This document shows, piece by piece, positions 49,637 to 57,114 of a stretch of DNA of 59,833 bases (position 1 is the first letter of the stretch; every line of letters starts with the position of its first letter). The notes beneath the pieces were generated by a model. It did not search any database. It was not told the DNA's origin and was given only the letters and a program-made list of their open reading frames with translations. A program made the position numbers and the translations under genes. Source of the stretch: Natronospirales bacterium (GTDB lineage Bacteria > Pseudomonadota > Gammaproteobacteria > Natronospirales > REEB76); NCBI GenBank assembly GCA_021816765.1, contig JAKAXB010000009.1, positions 16,532 to 76,364 on the forward strand, given 5' to 3'.

Positions 49637-49978
49637 TTATCCTGTTGACCGTCCGCTTGATTGCGCGTTCAAATCCAAGATAATCTCCTGCTCAACCTCG
49701 GCCTTCTGCTCCATATCATGGGAATATTTCGCAACAAACCAATCACGCATATAGTCCTCATCCAGCCAGAGAGGCTTGGAGAGCCGGCCATTATTGATGA
49801 TGTACACGGAAACGTGTCGGTCCCTGACACTGCAAAAATGCAGGGACTTGCCGGCCGGTGCCAAATGAGTCTGAAGTTGCGAGAGAACCTCTATGCATAG
49901 GGCCTCGTCGAAGTGGAAAAGCAGTTCCGGCTTGACGGCCGTGGCGTGAAACGGGACATCACCAGGTCGGGCTTGCAT
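49637..49978 (-). CDS. Hypothetical 113-residue protein
   Basis: I do not recognise a family. The protein is soluble, with no signal or membrane segment. It begins MQARPGDVPFHATAVKPELL and has an alternating-hydrophobic middle (HFCSVRDRHVSVYIINNGRL) and an acidic helical end (DMEQKAEVEQEIILDL). The frame is closed by a good hairpin terminator. It shows no obvious operon partner. Confidence 0.5.
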   Translation of the reverse strand: MQARPGDVPFHATAVKPELLFHFDEALCIEVLSQLQTHLAPAGKSLHFCSVRDRHVSVYIINNGRLSKPLWLDEDYMRDWFVAKYSHDMEQKAEVEQEIILDLNAQSSGRSTG

Positions 49979-50195
49979 AACTCAATCCTCGTACCTCACA
50001 TGTCACTCCCAGAGTAGGAAATCATTTTTACAGTTTGATGAAGTTCACGTGACGATTGGGTGGCAGAGCGGGAATCCGGTTCATGGAGCGGAGCGCTGAA
50101 AAATCCCTTTCAGCACTCTGCAAAGACGCTTGTTCGTTCGTTGTTCAACAACTTGGCAGCATTTGTGCAAGGTATGGGGCATTGGTTGCATCTGC

Positions 50196-52574
50196 CTAGA
50201 AACCAGCGGTCAAGCGCACAAAGACGAAACGGGGCATACCGATGAGCCCCTGGATGAAGGAATTATTATTCACGTCCTGATTGACAAATGCATAGTTGTA
50301 ATAGGTCTTGTCCAGCAGATTGTAAATGTTCAGTGAGAGCTTGAGCGATTTCAGGGCAACAGCCCCGGGCAGAGAAAATCTGTAGGAGCCGCCTGCGTTC
50401 AGCGTAGTGTACCCACCCAGAGTAAAGGTGGAAGTAAGGCTGTTCGTGAAGTAACTCGTGTGCCGCGGACCTGTGTATCGCATGTACAGATCCGCCGTGA
50501 CCGGCCCCTGCCCGTAGCCGTAGCGTATGCCGACATTAGCGAGTTTCTCCGGTACGTAGGCGACCGGTGCCGCGGGGGCGGCGGATTGCGTGAAGGGATC
50601 AACGAATGACCCATAATTCGCCTGATTAAGCGTGTAATTGGCGAACGCGGACCAGATACGGGTAAATTGATTCTCGACCGACCACTCCACGCCCTGGTAC
50701 CGTGCCGTACCGCCGTTGAACTGGACGCCGAGACCGGCATATTGACCTGTCTGCGGCGAATAACTCTGGAACTGATTTTCAAAGTCTTCGCGATAAACAT
50801 CCACGGAGGCGAGAATCGTCTTAGTCACATAACGCAGACCCAACTCCTTGTCCGTCACGAACTCCGGTAAAAGAGTCAGAGGTGGAATGACGTTCTGTCC
50901 CTGGCTATTCGGGACACCGATCGCACTATAATAAGCACTGATTTCAGGAACCTTGAAAGTCTTGCCCCAGCTTCCATAGGCGATCACATGAGGTGTGAAC
51001 GCATAGCTCACCCCCAGTGACGGAGAAGTGTAATGCTCTGTGTTGCTGATCGTGCCGCCAAAAGCATAATAGTAACCTGCATTGTCCGCGTCGGTGGTAT
51101 CCACCTGCGTATATTTGAGGCCGGGAGTAATGTGCAGCATGTCATGCAGAATATGGATATCGTCCTGAATGAAAGTCTCAAGGAAGTCGCGCTGATCCCG
51201 CTCATTCCAGGCATTGTTGTACAGGTTCACGCATGGCATGGGGGTGGAGCCGTACCAGCATTCCTCGGAAAGTAACGTGCCATATAGGAAATTGCCTCCG
51301 ATGATGAGTGTGTTGTGCGGCAGAGATATCCGCATCTGCGGCATCACGCCCAATGATGAGGAATGGTCCATGTAGAGGTGATCCTGCGTGCCGGCATACG
51401 CTGATCCGAATAATGCCACGGGATCATATGAGTTATTGGGCTGCGGCTGCCCAGCCCAGTTTTCCGGCTCGTTGGGCAGAAAATAGGGCTGCAAGGGATT
51501 GACCTCAGGAATATATGCCGGGTTCGTGTATGACACGCGATTATATGTGTTGCCCACGTAGTATGTTTTAATATCGAACAGCGTGTTCTTCGAAAGCGCG
51601 CTTTTAAAATCAATGATGCCGATTTTATGCGCGTCCCAATTATAGGAATTCGACCAATTGACAGGCCACTGATAATCGCTACCGAATTCATTGATCAGCG
51701 CTACCGGGACGTTGTGGGGCGTGTACCCTTGATTATGGTTTTCGATTAAATAAACATTTAATTCCGATAATCCCGCGTTGAAATCCTTTTCGGCGGCCAA
51801 ATAGACATTGCTGTTGGTGTCCGACGTATTCTGCAGCCAGCCATGCGTGGTGTTCTTTCCGGCACTGATTAGAAACTTATAGCCGTCAAGCGATCCGGTG
51901 TTCACCGTGGCACCGTAGTCGCGCGTGGAAAAACTGCCGGCTCCCACATGCACTTCCACCCCATATTTATCCGACGGCTGCTTGGGCAGGTAATTGATCG
52001 TCCCGCCGAGTGAAAAGAGGGAATTCACATCCGGGTTATTTATGCCCCGGTAAATATCGATTCCGGAGATATTGCCCAGGGTCAATGGAATGGCATTGCG
52101 ATTGGAGGCAAAGTTGGTTGATCCCGCGTTGAAGAGATCATTGAGCGGAATGCCGTCGAAAGTCTCGGAGATCTGACTGCCGGTAAACCCGCGAAACTGG
52201 ACCGTGGTGCGCATGCCATTCGGGCCTTCGCTGTACGCATTGATGCTGGGAGTAAGGTTCAGGATGGTCTGGATGTTGGTCGCGGGTGATTGCTCCCGGA
52301 TGGTCGTTGGGCCGATGGTGGTCTCCGTGAAGGTGGCCTTTTTGAGCTTTTTCTTCAAGGTTTTCACCGTGTGAGCACTGGCGGAGACGCCGCTGACATT
52401 GATCGCCTGATCGGCGGTTCCGCTGGAAGCACTGTCCTGCGCGAGGGCTCCCTCGTTAATGGTCATGGTCAGTGACGTGACCAATACAAAACCAATGATG
52501 GCTCTCAACAGAGAAGAAGCGCACAGCAGTTTGGGTTCATTGAGGGCGCGTGACGAGCTTATCCACATGACCAA
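50196..52574 (-). CDS. TonB-dependent outer membrane receptor 2
   Basis: A 792-residue receptor with a long signal region (helix about 24-40, cleavage near GALAQ). The plug (about 60-220) has TTIREQSPATNIQTILNL, TVQFRGFTGSQISETFDG and LFSLGGTINYLPKQP. The barrel contains GLRYVTKTILASVDVYRE and ends in RLTAGF with the terminal Phe. It shares the general layout of receptor 1 but not close identity. It is divergent from the phosphoesterase gene, and four GTTAC-type repeats lie upstream, matching the exbB promoter box. The ligand is unknown. Confidence 0.92.
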   Translation of the reverse strand: MVMWISSSRALNEPKLLCASSLLRAIIGFVLVTSLTMTINEGALAQDSASSGTADQAINVSGVSASAHTVKTLKKKLKKATFTETTIGPTTIREQSPATNIQTILNLTPSINAYSEGPNGMRTTVQFRGFTGSQISETFDGIPLNDLFNAGSTNFASNRNAIPLTLGNISGIDIYRGINNPDVNSLFSLGGTINYLPKQPSDKYGVEVHVGAGSFSTRDYGATVNTGSLDGYKFLISAGKNTTHGWLQNTSDTNSNVYLAAEKDFNAGLSELNVYLIENHNQGYTPHNVPVALINEFGSDYQWPVNWSNSYNWDAHKIGIIDFKSALSKNTLFDIKTYYVGNTYNRVSYTNPAYIPEVNPLQPYFLPNEPENWAGQPQPNNSYDPVALFGSAYAGTQDHLYMDHSSSLGVMPQMRISLPHNTLIIGGNFLYGTLLSEECWYGSTPMPCVNLYNNAWNERDQRDFLETFIQDDIHILHDMLHITPGLKYTQVDTTDADNAGYYYAFGGTISNTEHYTSPSLGVSYAFTPHVIAYGSWGKTFKVPEISAYYSAIGVPNSQGQNVIPPLTLLPEFVTDKELGLRYVTKTILASVDVYREDFENQFQSYSPQTGQYAGLGVQFNGGTARYQGVEWSVENQFTRIWSAFANYTLNQANYGSFVDPFTQSAAPAAPVAYVPEKLANVGIRYGYGQGPVTADLYMRYTGPRHTSYFTNSLTSTFTLGGYTTLNAGGSYRFSLPGAVALKSLKLSLNIYNLLDKTYYNYAFVNQDVNNNSFIQGLIGMPRFVFVRLTAGF

Positions 52575-52694
52575 ACCTCCAGTTATAATAAAACGACCGA
52601 TGGGATGCGGGATACCGACACAGCCAAGCTAAGGACACTAGCCTGACAATTTTGCAAAACGATGGCGTGAGGATGAATGATCGGTGTCAAGCGG

Positions 52695-52744
52695 GTAACA
52701 ATCAGGTAACGGTCATGATGTCTTCTGAATAACCGTTCCGTAAC
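52695..52744 (-). promoter_or_regulatory. Two GTTAC direct-repeat operators before receptor 2
   Basis: On the minus strand: GTTAC at 52740-52744 and GTTAT at 52729-52733 (11 bp apart), then GTTAC at 52706-52710 and GTTAC at 52695-52699 (11 bp apart), with 23 bp between the pairs. The last two units read GTTACCTGATT and GTTACCCGCTT and run into TTGACA, a good -35 box. The pattern matches the box at 44206-44221. Confidence 0.55.
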
Positions 52745-52792
52745 AACTCTCCCCGATAGCAAATAGCAATCAGATCGCGCGTTTAATGAAGA

Positions 52793-52814
52793 ACCTCGCG
52801 GCAAGCCGCGAGGT
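52793..52814. repeat. GC hairpin, probable REP-like element
   Basis: Ten-bp perfect arms (ACCTCGCGGC and its complement) flank AA. A smaller related hairpin, GCCGC-AA-GCGGC, follows at 52843-52854. The pair with a common AA loop looks like a short intergenic repeat unit. No T-tract follows, so a terminator is less likely. Confidence 0.4.
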
Positions 52815-52889
52815 ATCAAATCCGAATCCAGTCACATCATTCGCCGCAAGCGGCAGGGAATTGAACCCCAAGTGATTAAAATGTGAATG

Positions 52890-52912
52890 AGAATACTGAA
52901 ATGTAGTATTCT
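52890..52912. promoter_or_regulatory. Inverted repeat upstream of the phosphoesterase gene
   Basis: Perfect 8-bp arms AGAATACT and AGTATTCT with a 7-bp spacer, in the only AT-rich part of the region. It is a candidate operator for the plus-strand gene; the regulator is unknown. Confidence 0.4.
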
Positions 52913-53026
52913 AAAATCACGTCCGTATATAATCGGATAAAGTCGGGTAATTGCTTTGACGACCGCCATGCATGAACTCGTCTAGCGGAATGCATCCCCA
53001 ACGCCGGCACAAGCGGAGCTTGAAGT

Positions 53027-55810
53027 ATGTCCCTGGGTAGATACCTGTTCGTTTCTTTACTGGTGGTGCTTGTCAGCAACGCACATGCCCATGCCAGGGC
53101 GATGACAGGCAGCCGGAATCTGGCTCTTCCCATTACCGTCACGTCCGCCAATCGCGCCAGTGTGACCCATGTGCTGCCAACGGGCCGGCGCGTGAGTCCC
53201 GTGGGGACACTGGTTGGGACACCGAACTTTGTTACGCAGGTGGCATGGACCGACGGGGGTGTGGCGGTGCTGGCAAATGGCGCGGGTCCCGTACAAGCCC
53301 TCACGTACTATTCGGCGGCTGATTTGCATCGCAGCGCCGTGTTGCATGCCGTCAAGACCCGGGCGAATTCGGGTTCCGCGTATGGACATGTCTCCGGGGA
53401 TACGGGGAATACCCCTGCTACCAGTGTTTTTTCCCAGGATCTTTTCCAGGGGTTGATTGCCGGTCCCCACGGCAGACTGTACGCGACCGGCGGGGCCGCG
53501 AGCGACGTGCTTGCCCTGCAGCTCAGGCACGGCAGGCTTCAGCTGCTGCGCCGCTATCCACTGCGCTGGCAATCTTTCCCGACCAATCAGTACCCGTACG
53601 AATACCAGGGCGAACAGGATCAGCCACGTCATTTCTACCCCGATTCGGTGGTGCTGGGCCCCGCCGGCAGGCATCTGTATGTGACGGGTCTGCTGGCCAA
53701 CAGCTTGGCGCGCATTGATCTGCGTACCGGTTACACGGATTACCTCAACATCGGACCGTATCCCTTTGCGGTTATCCTGGCGGATGCGGGGGGAAAGTTG
53801 GTGGTGAGCGAATGGGGCGGTAACGGCGTCGCCGTGGTGGATCGCCGCACTTTCAGGTTGATGGGCCGTGTCGCCACGGGGCCGTCACCAGGTCCCGATG
53901 CGATGGTGCCGGGTGTGCATCCGACCGCCCTGGCGGCGGTACCCGGGAGTCCGGATGTCTGGGTGGCTGACAGCAACGTGGACCGGCTGGTTGAGCTTGA
54001 TACTGAGCGTTTACAGGTGATCCGCACCCTGGACGACAGCCCTTACCCGCATGCGCCGCCCGGAAGTTATCCCGACGCGTTGGCGGTAGCGAAGGGCAAG
54101 CTCTTTGTGGCCAATGCCGGCAACAACGATGTCGCCCTGTTCGATTTGCGCACTGGGAAACTGTCAGGGCTCATTCCCACCGGCTGGTATCCCACCGCCC
54201 TCACGCTACACGATGACAACCTGTACGTGATCTCCGCAAAGGGTCTGGGCTCAGGTCCCAATATCCAGCATCAGTGGGTGGGGGACATGATGCACGGCTT
54301 GCTGCAGAAAGTGCCGCTGGCGGAAATGAACGCCGAATTACCCGCGTGGACACACCGTGCGCTTTCCGATGACCGGTTCAGCGCGCCGCAGATGAAGGCG
54401 CGCCATGCCCGGGATCAGCGGACAACCGCCTGGCTCCACAGACACATCCGCTACGTGGTCTTCATCCTGAGGGAGAATAAAACCTTCGATGAGGATTTTG
54501 GTACGTACCCGGCTGCCGGGCGTTGGGCGGATCCGCATCTGGATCTGTATAACGCCCGGGAACTCCCGAATCTGTACCATCTGGCCCGGGGAAGCACGTT
54601 ATTTGCAAATTTCATGGCGGACGGAGAGGTTACGGCCCAGGGACATCAGTGGACCACCGGGGCTTCGGATTCAGATTTTGTGCAGCGCACCTGGACGGCG
54701 TACTACTCCGGTCGCGGGCTGGTGGAAAATCCGGGCTGGACCCAGTCCCTGGTGCCGGGGCGATCGTCCGCCTGGGGAGGCATGCCGCTGGGGGTGGCGA
54801 ACCCGTATGCCATTTACCTGAATCTCTCGGCCCTCGGGCACTGGTCGAATCCCTGGATCGCATACCCGGCGCGGCTCTACCTGTTCAACGATCTCCTGGA
54901 ACACCGGGTCTCCTTCGAGGATTTCGGCGAGTTTGTGTCGCGCTCGAAATTGGGCGATATCTCGCCGCAGATGAAACCGCATCTCGCCGTGGATTTCCCG
55001 GGCTGGGACCGTCTGCTGCTGGACACGCAACGCGCCCGGCTCGCCATTGACTGGCTCAAGGCACATCCCGGGCGGTTTCCTCACTTCATCTATATATGGT
55101 TGCCCGACGATCACACGGCGGGAAACAAGCCCTGCTACTACACCCCCGACTACTATGTCGCTGACAACGACGAGGCTACCGCCCGCTTTGTGCATTACCT
55201 CTCCACGACCCCACAGTGGAAACACATGGTGGTGTTCCTGACGGAGGATGATGCCCAGTCCGGCGCGGATCACATCAACGCTCACCGCACGTTTGCACTG
55301 GCGATGGGCCCCTGGGTCAGGCGTGACCTGATCGAGAAACACCTCTATTCACAGGTGAACCTCCTCAAAACCAGCGAGGCCATTCTGGGGCTGCCGCCCA
55401 TGTCCCAGTGGGATGACACCGCCTCCGTGCTTGCCGGCATCTGGACCGATACCCCGCATTTCGCACCCACCGAAGTCAAATCCATGCGGGTACCGGTGGC
55501 CTTCAACCCCGGCCGGTGCTCCCGGCATACACGGCTACGCCGTGAGGCCGGTGCAACAGGCCACACCCTGACTGTCCAGTGGTTGAAGGAACGGGCCGCG
55601 AATCGGAAAAAAAATCCTCCGCGAGCCGGTGCGCCGCAGAGTTATACCCCGACCGCTTTGCTGAAGGTACCGGGACCGGAGCAGATGCGTCAGGAATGGA
55701 TCGCGAGCAAAGGCCTCAGAAGTTATGCAGCCGTGATGGCTTACCTGCGGCAACTCGCCAGGCGGCATCATGCCCCCGTGAATTCCTATCTTGCGAATGA
55801 ACGGAACTGA
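53027..55810 (+). CDS. Secreted beta-propeller/phosphoesterase fusion protein
   Basis: A 927-residue exported protein. The signal peptide ends near HAHAR (about residue 24). Residues about 60-440 form a YVTN/YncE-like beta-propeller, with repeats such as LYVTGLLANSLARIDLRTG, LVVSEWGGNGVAVVDRRTF, VWVADSNVDRLVELDT and LFVANAGNNDVALFDLRTG. Residues about 470-820 form an AcpA/alkaline-phosphatase-superfamily phosphoesterase, with VVFILRENKTFDEDFGTYP, IYIWLPDDHTAGNKP and VVFLTEDDAQSGADHINAHR. It should hydrolyse a phosphate ester in the periplasm or outside the cell. Divergence from a TonB receptor suggests joint use of a phosphorylated substrate (inference). Confidence 0.88.
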   Translation: MSLGRYLFVSLLVVLVSNAHAHARAMTGSRNLALPITVTSANRASVTHVLPTGRRVSPVGTLVGTPNFVTQVAWTDGGVAVLANGAGPVQALTYYSAADLHRSAVLHAVKTRANSGSAYGHVSGDTGNTPATSVFSQDLFQGLIAGPHGRLYATGGAASDVLALQLRHGRLQLLRRYPLRWQSFPTNQYPYEYQGEQDQPRHFYPDSVVLGPAGRHLYVTGLLANSLARIDLRTGYTDYLNIGPYPFAVILADAGGKLVVSEWGGNGVAVVDRRTFRLMGRVATGPSPGPDAMVPGVHPTALAAVPGSPDVWVADSNVDRLVELDTERLQVIRTLDDSPYPHAPPGSYPDALAVAKGKLFVANAGNNDVALFDLRTGKLSGLIPTGWYPTALTLHDDNLYVISAKGLGSGPNIQHQWVGDMMHGLLQKVPLAEMNAELPAWTHRALSDDRFSAPQMKARHARDQRTTAWLHRHIRYVVFILRENKTFDEDFGTYPAAGRWADPHLDLYNARELPNLYHLARGSTLFANFMADGEVTAQGHQWTTGASDSDFVQRTWTAYYSGRGLVENPGWTQSLVPGRSSAWGGMPLGVANPYAIYLNLSALGHWSNPWIAYPARLYLFNDLLEHRVSFEDFGEFVSRSKLGDISPQMKPHLAVDFPGWDRLLLDTQRARLAIDWLKAHPGRFPHFIYIWLPDDHTAGNKPCYYTPDYYVADNDEATARFVHYLSTTPQWKHMVVFLTEDDAQSGADHINAHRTFALAMGPWVRRDLIEKHLYSQVNLLKTSEAILGLPPMSQWDDTASVLAGIWTDTPHFAPTEVKSMRVPVAFNPGRCSRHTRLRREAGATGHTLTVQWLKERAANRKKNPPRAGAPQSYTPTALLKVPGPEQMRQEWIASKGLRSYAAVMAYLRQLARRHHAPVNSYLANERN

Positions 55811-55886
55811 TCGCAGGGAGTGCACCTGACCGCTGGGCTACCCTGCGAATGGGAGCCCTCCCGGTTCCCATACCGTCGCCCGGCAC

Positions 55887-57098
55887 CTACGGTTTCACCC
55901 GCACGGCGGTGCCCGCCACCAGCGGCGCCGCCGCGGAGACGATCACCTGCTGTCCGCGCTGCAGGCCGGTGAGAATCGCAATGCGGTTGCCTTCCAGGTC
56001 GCCCGGCTTGACCGGCACGCGCTCGGCCCGGCCGTTTTCCACCACGAACACGTAGCTGCCGCCATCGGACCCATGCAGCGCACTGCCGGGAATCTGCAGC
56101 TCGCGGGCTGTGCGATCCGGCTTGCGCCGTGCATCGTTCAGAAACCAGACTTGTGCGCTCATCTGCGGCAGGATGCGCGGGTCGAGCCGGTCAAAGGCGA
56201 CGCGCACCCTGACGGTGCCCCGTTCACGGTCGGCGGTGGGCACCACGCCGATGACCTGCGCGGGAATGTGCCAGTCCGGATAGGCATCCAGCACCGCGTC
56301 CGCCGGTTGACCGGCATACACCCGGCGGATGTAGGCCTCATCCACGTTTACGTCCATCCTGAGGGAGCGCATGTCCACCAGGGTGCAGATGCCGCGCGCG
56401 GTGGAGGCGCCGGTGACAGGTGATGAAGTGATTTCGCCGGGATGCGCGTAGATCTGCGTCACCACGCCGGCGAAAGGCGCACGGATCACGCTGTAGCCGA
56501 GCCGCACCTGAGCGAGCCGCAGCCTGTCGCGGTCCACCTGCACTTGGCGGCGTGCATGCTCCAGCATGGCCGTATCCATGGCCGCCGTCGCCTGGGCCGC
56601 ACGGGTCCGGGCCTGCGGATGGCGGAGGTTCTGCTGCTGCAGAGCGAGCTGATCCGCGGCGAGCTTCGCCTGCGCCTCCTGCACCAGCGGCTCGTCGCTG
56701 CGTAACTGGTTCCGGGCGATGGCCAGCCGGGCGCGGGCCGCCTGATCATCCAGACGCGCCAGCACCTGGCCCGTCCTCACGGACATGCCCTCTTTCACCG
56801 GCACCGCGACGATCAGGCCGGAGATTTGCGCCGCCACCCGGGCTTGCCGACCGGCCACCACATAGCCGGGAGCGCTCAGCAACGGAGCGCCCGCGGCATC
56901 ACCGTCGCCGGGCGCCGCCGCCACGGTTTGCACCGTTACCGTGTCACCGCTCCGCAGCAGGTCCACGGCCACGGCGATTGCGGCCAGCGCGACGACGATG
57001 AGCACGCCACACCACACGCGCCGCAAGCGGCGGCCGGACCGGTGTACGGTTTCCGGATCCAGACGCAGCGTATTCAAGGCATCGCGATTGATCGCCAT
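55887..57098 (-). CDS. Efflux periplasmic adaptor (HlyD/MacA type)
   Basis: A 403-residue adaptor. One N-terminal membrane helix (VLIVVALAAIAVAVDLL, about 32-48) is followed by a split lipoyl domain (SAPGYVVAGRQARVAAQISG and YSVIRAPFAGVVTQIYAHPG), a helical hairpin (about 110-185) and beta-barrel and membrane-proximal domains (VRVRVAFDRLDPRILPQMSA, GLQRGQQVIVSAAAPL). The SAPGYVVA start of the lipoyl region is typical of adaptors that pair with FtsX-like ABC permeases, and such a permease is encoded at the window edge. The ATG at 57098 is 16 bp after the CHASE-GGDEF-EAL gene. Confidence 0.88.
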   Translation of the reverse strand: MAINRDALNTLRLDPETVHRSGRRLRRVWCGVLIVVALAAIAVAVDLLRSGDTVTVQTVAAAPGDGDAAGAPLLSAPGYVVAGRQARVAAQISGLIVAVPVKEGMSVRTGQVLARLDDQAARARLAIARNQLRSDEPLVQEAQAKLAADQLALQQQNLRHPQARTRAAQATAAMDTAMLEHARRQVQVDRDRLRLAQVRLGYSVIRAPFAGVVTQIYAHPGEITSSPVTGASTARGICTLVDMRSLRMDVNVDEAYIRRVYAGQPADAVLDAYPDWHIPAQVIGVVPTADRERGTVRVRVAFDRLDPRILPQMSAQVWFLNDARRKPDRTARELQIPGSALHGSDGGSYVFVVENGRAERVPVKPGDLEGNRIAILTGLQRGQQVIVSAAAPLVAGTAVRVKP

Positions 57099-57114
57099 CG
57101 GATCAGACTGCCTG

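Larger units (their letters stand above)
52575..53026. other. 452-bp divergent regulatory region
   Basis: This lies between receptor 2 (minus) and the phosphoesterase (plus), with no coding frame. It contains four GTTAC-type repeats (52695-52744), two GC hairpins sharing an AA loop (52793-52814 and 52843-52854) and an inverted repeat AGAATACT-N7-AGTATTCT (52890-52912) about 115 bp before the phosphoesterase ATG. Confidence 0.6.

Noticed and set aside
49660-49690. TTCAAATCC resembling a tRNA T-loop
   Set aside because: No acceptor stem, anticodon arm or D-loop can be formed around it, and it lies in a coding frame.
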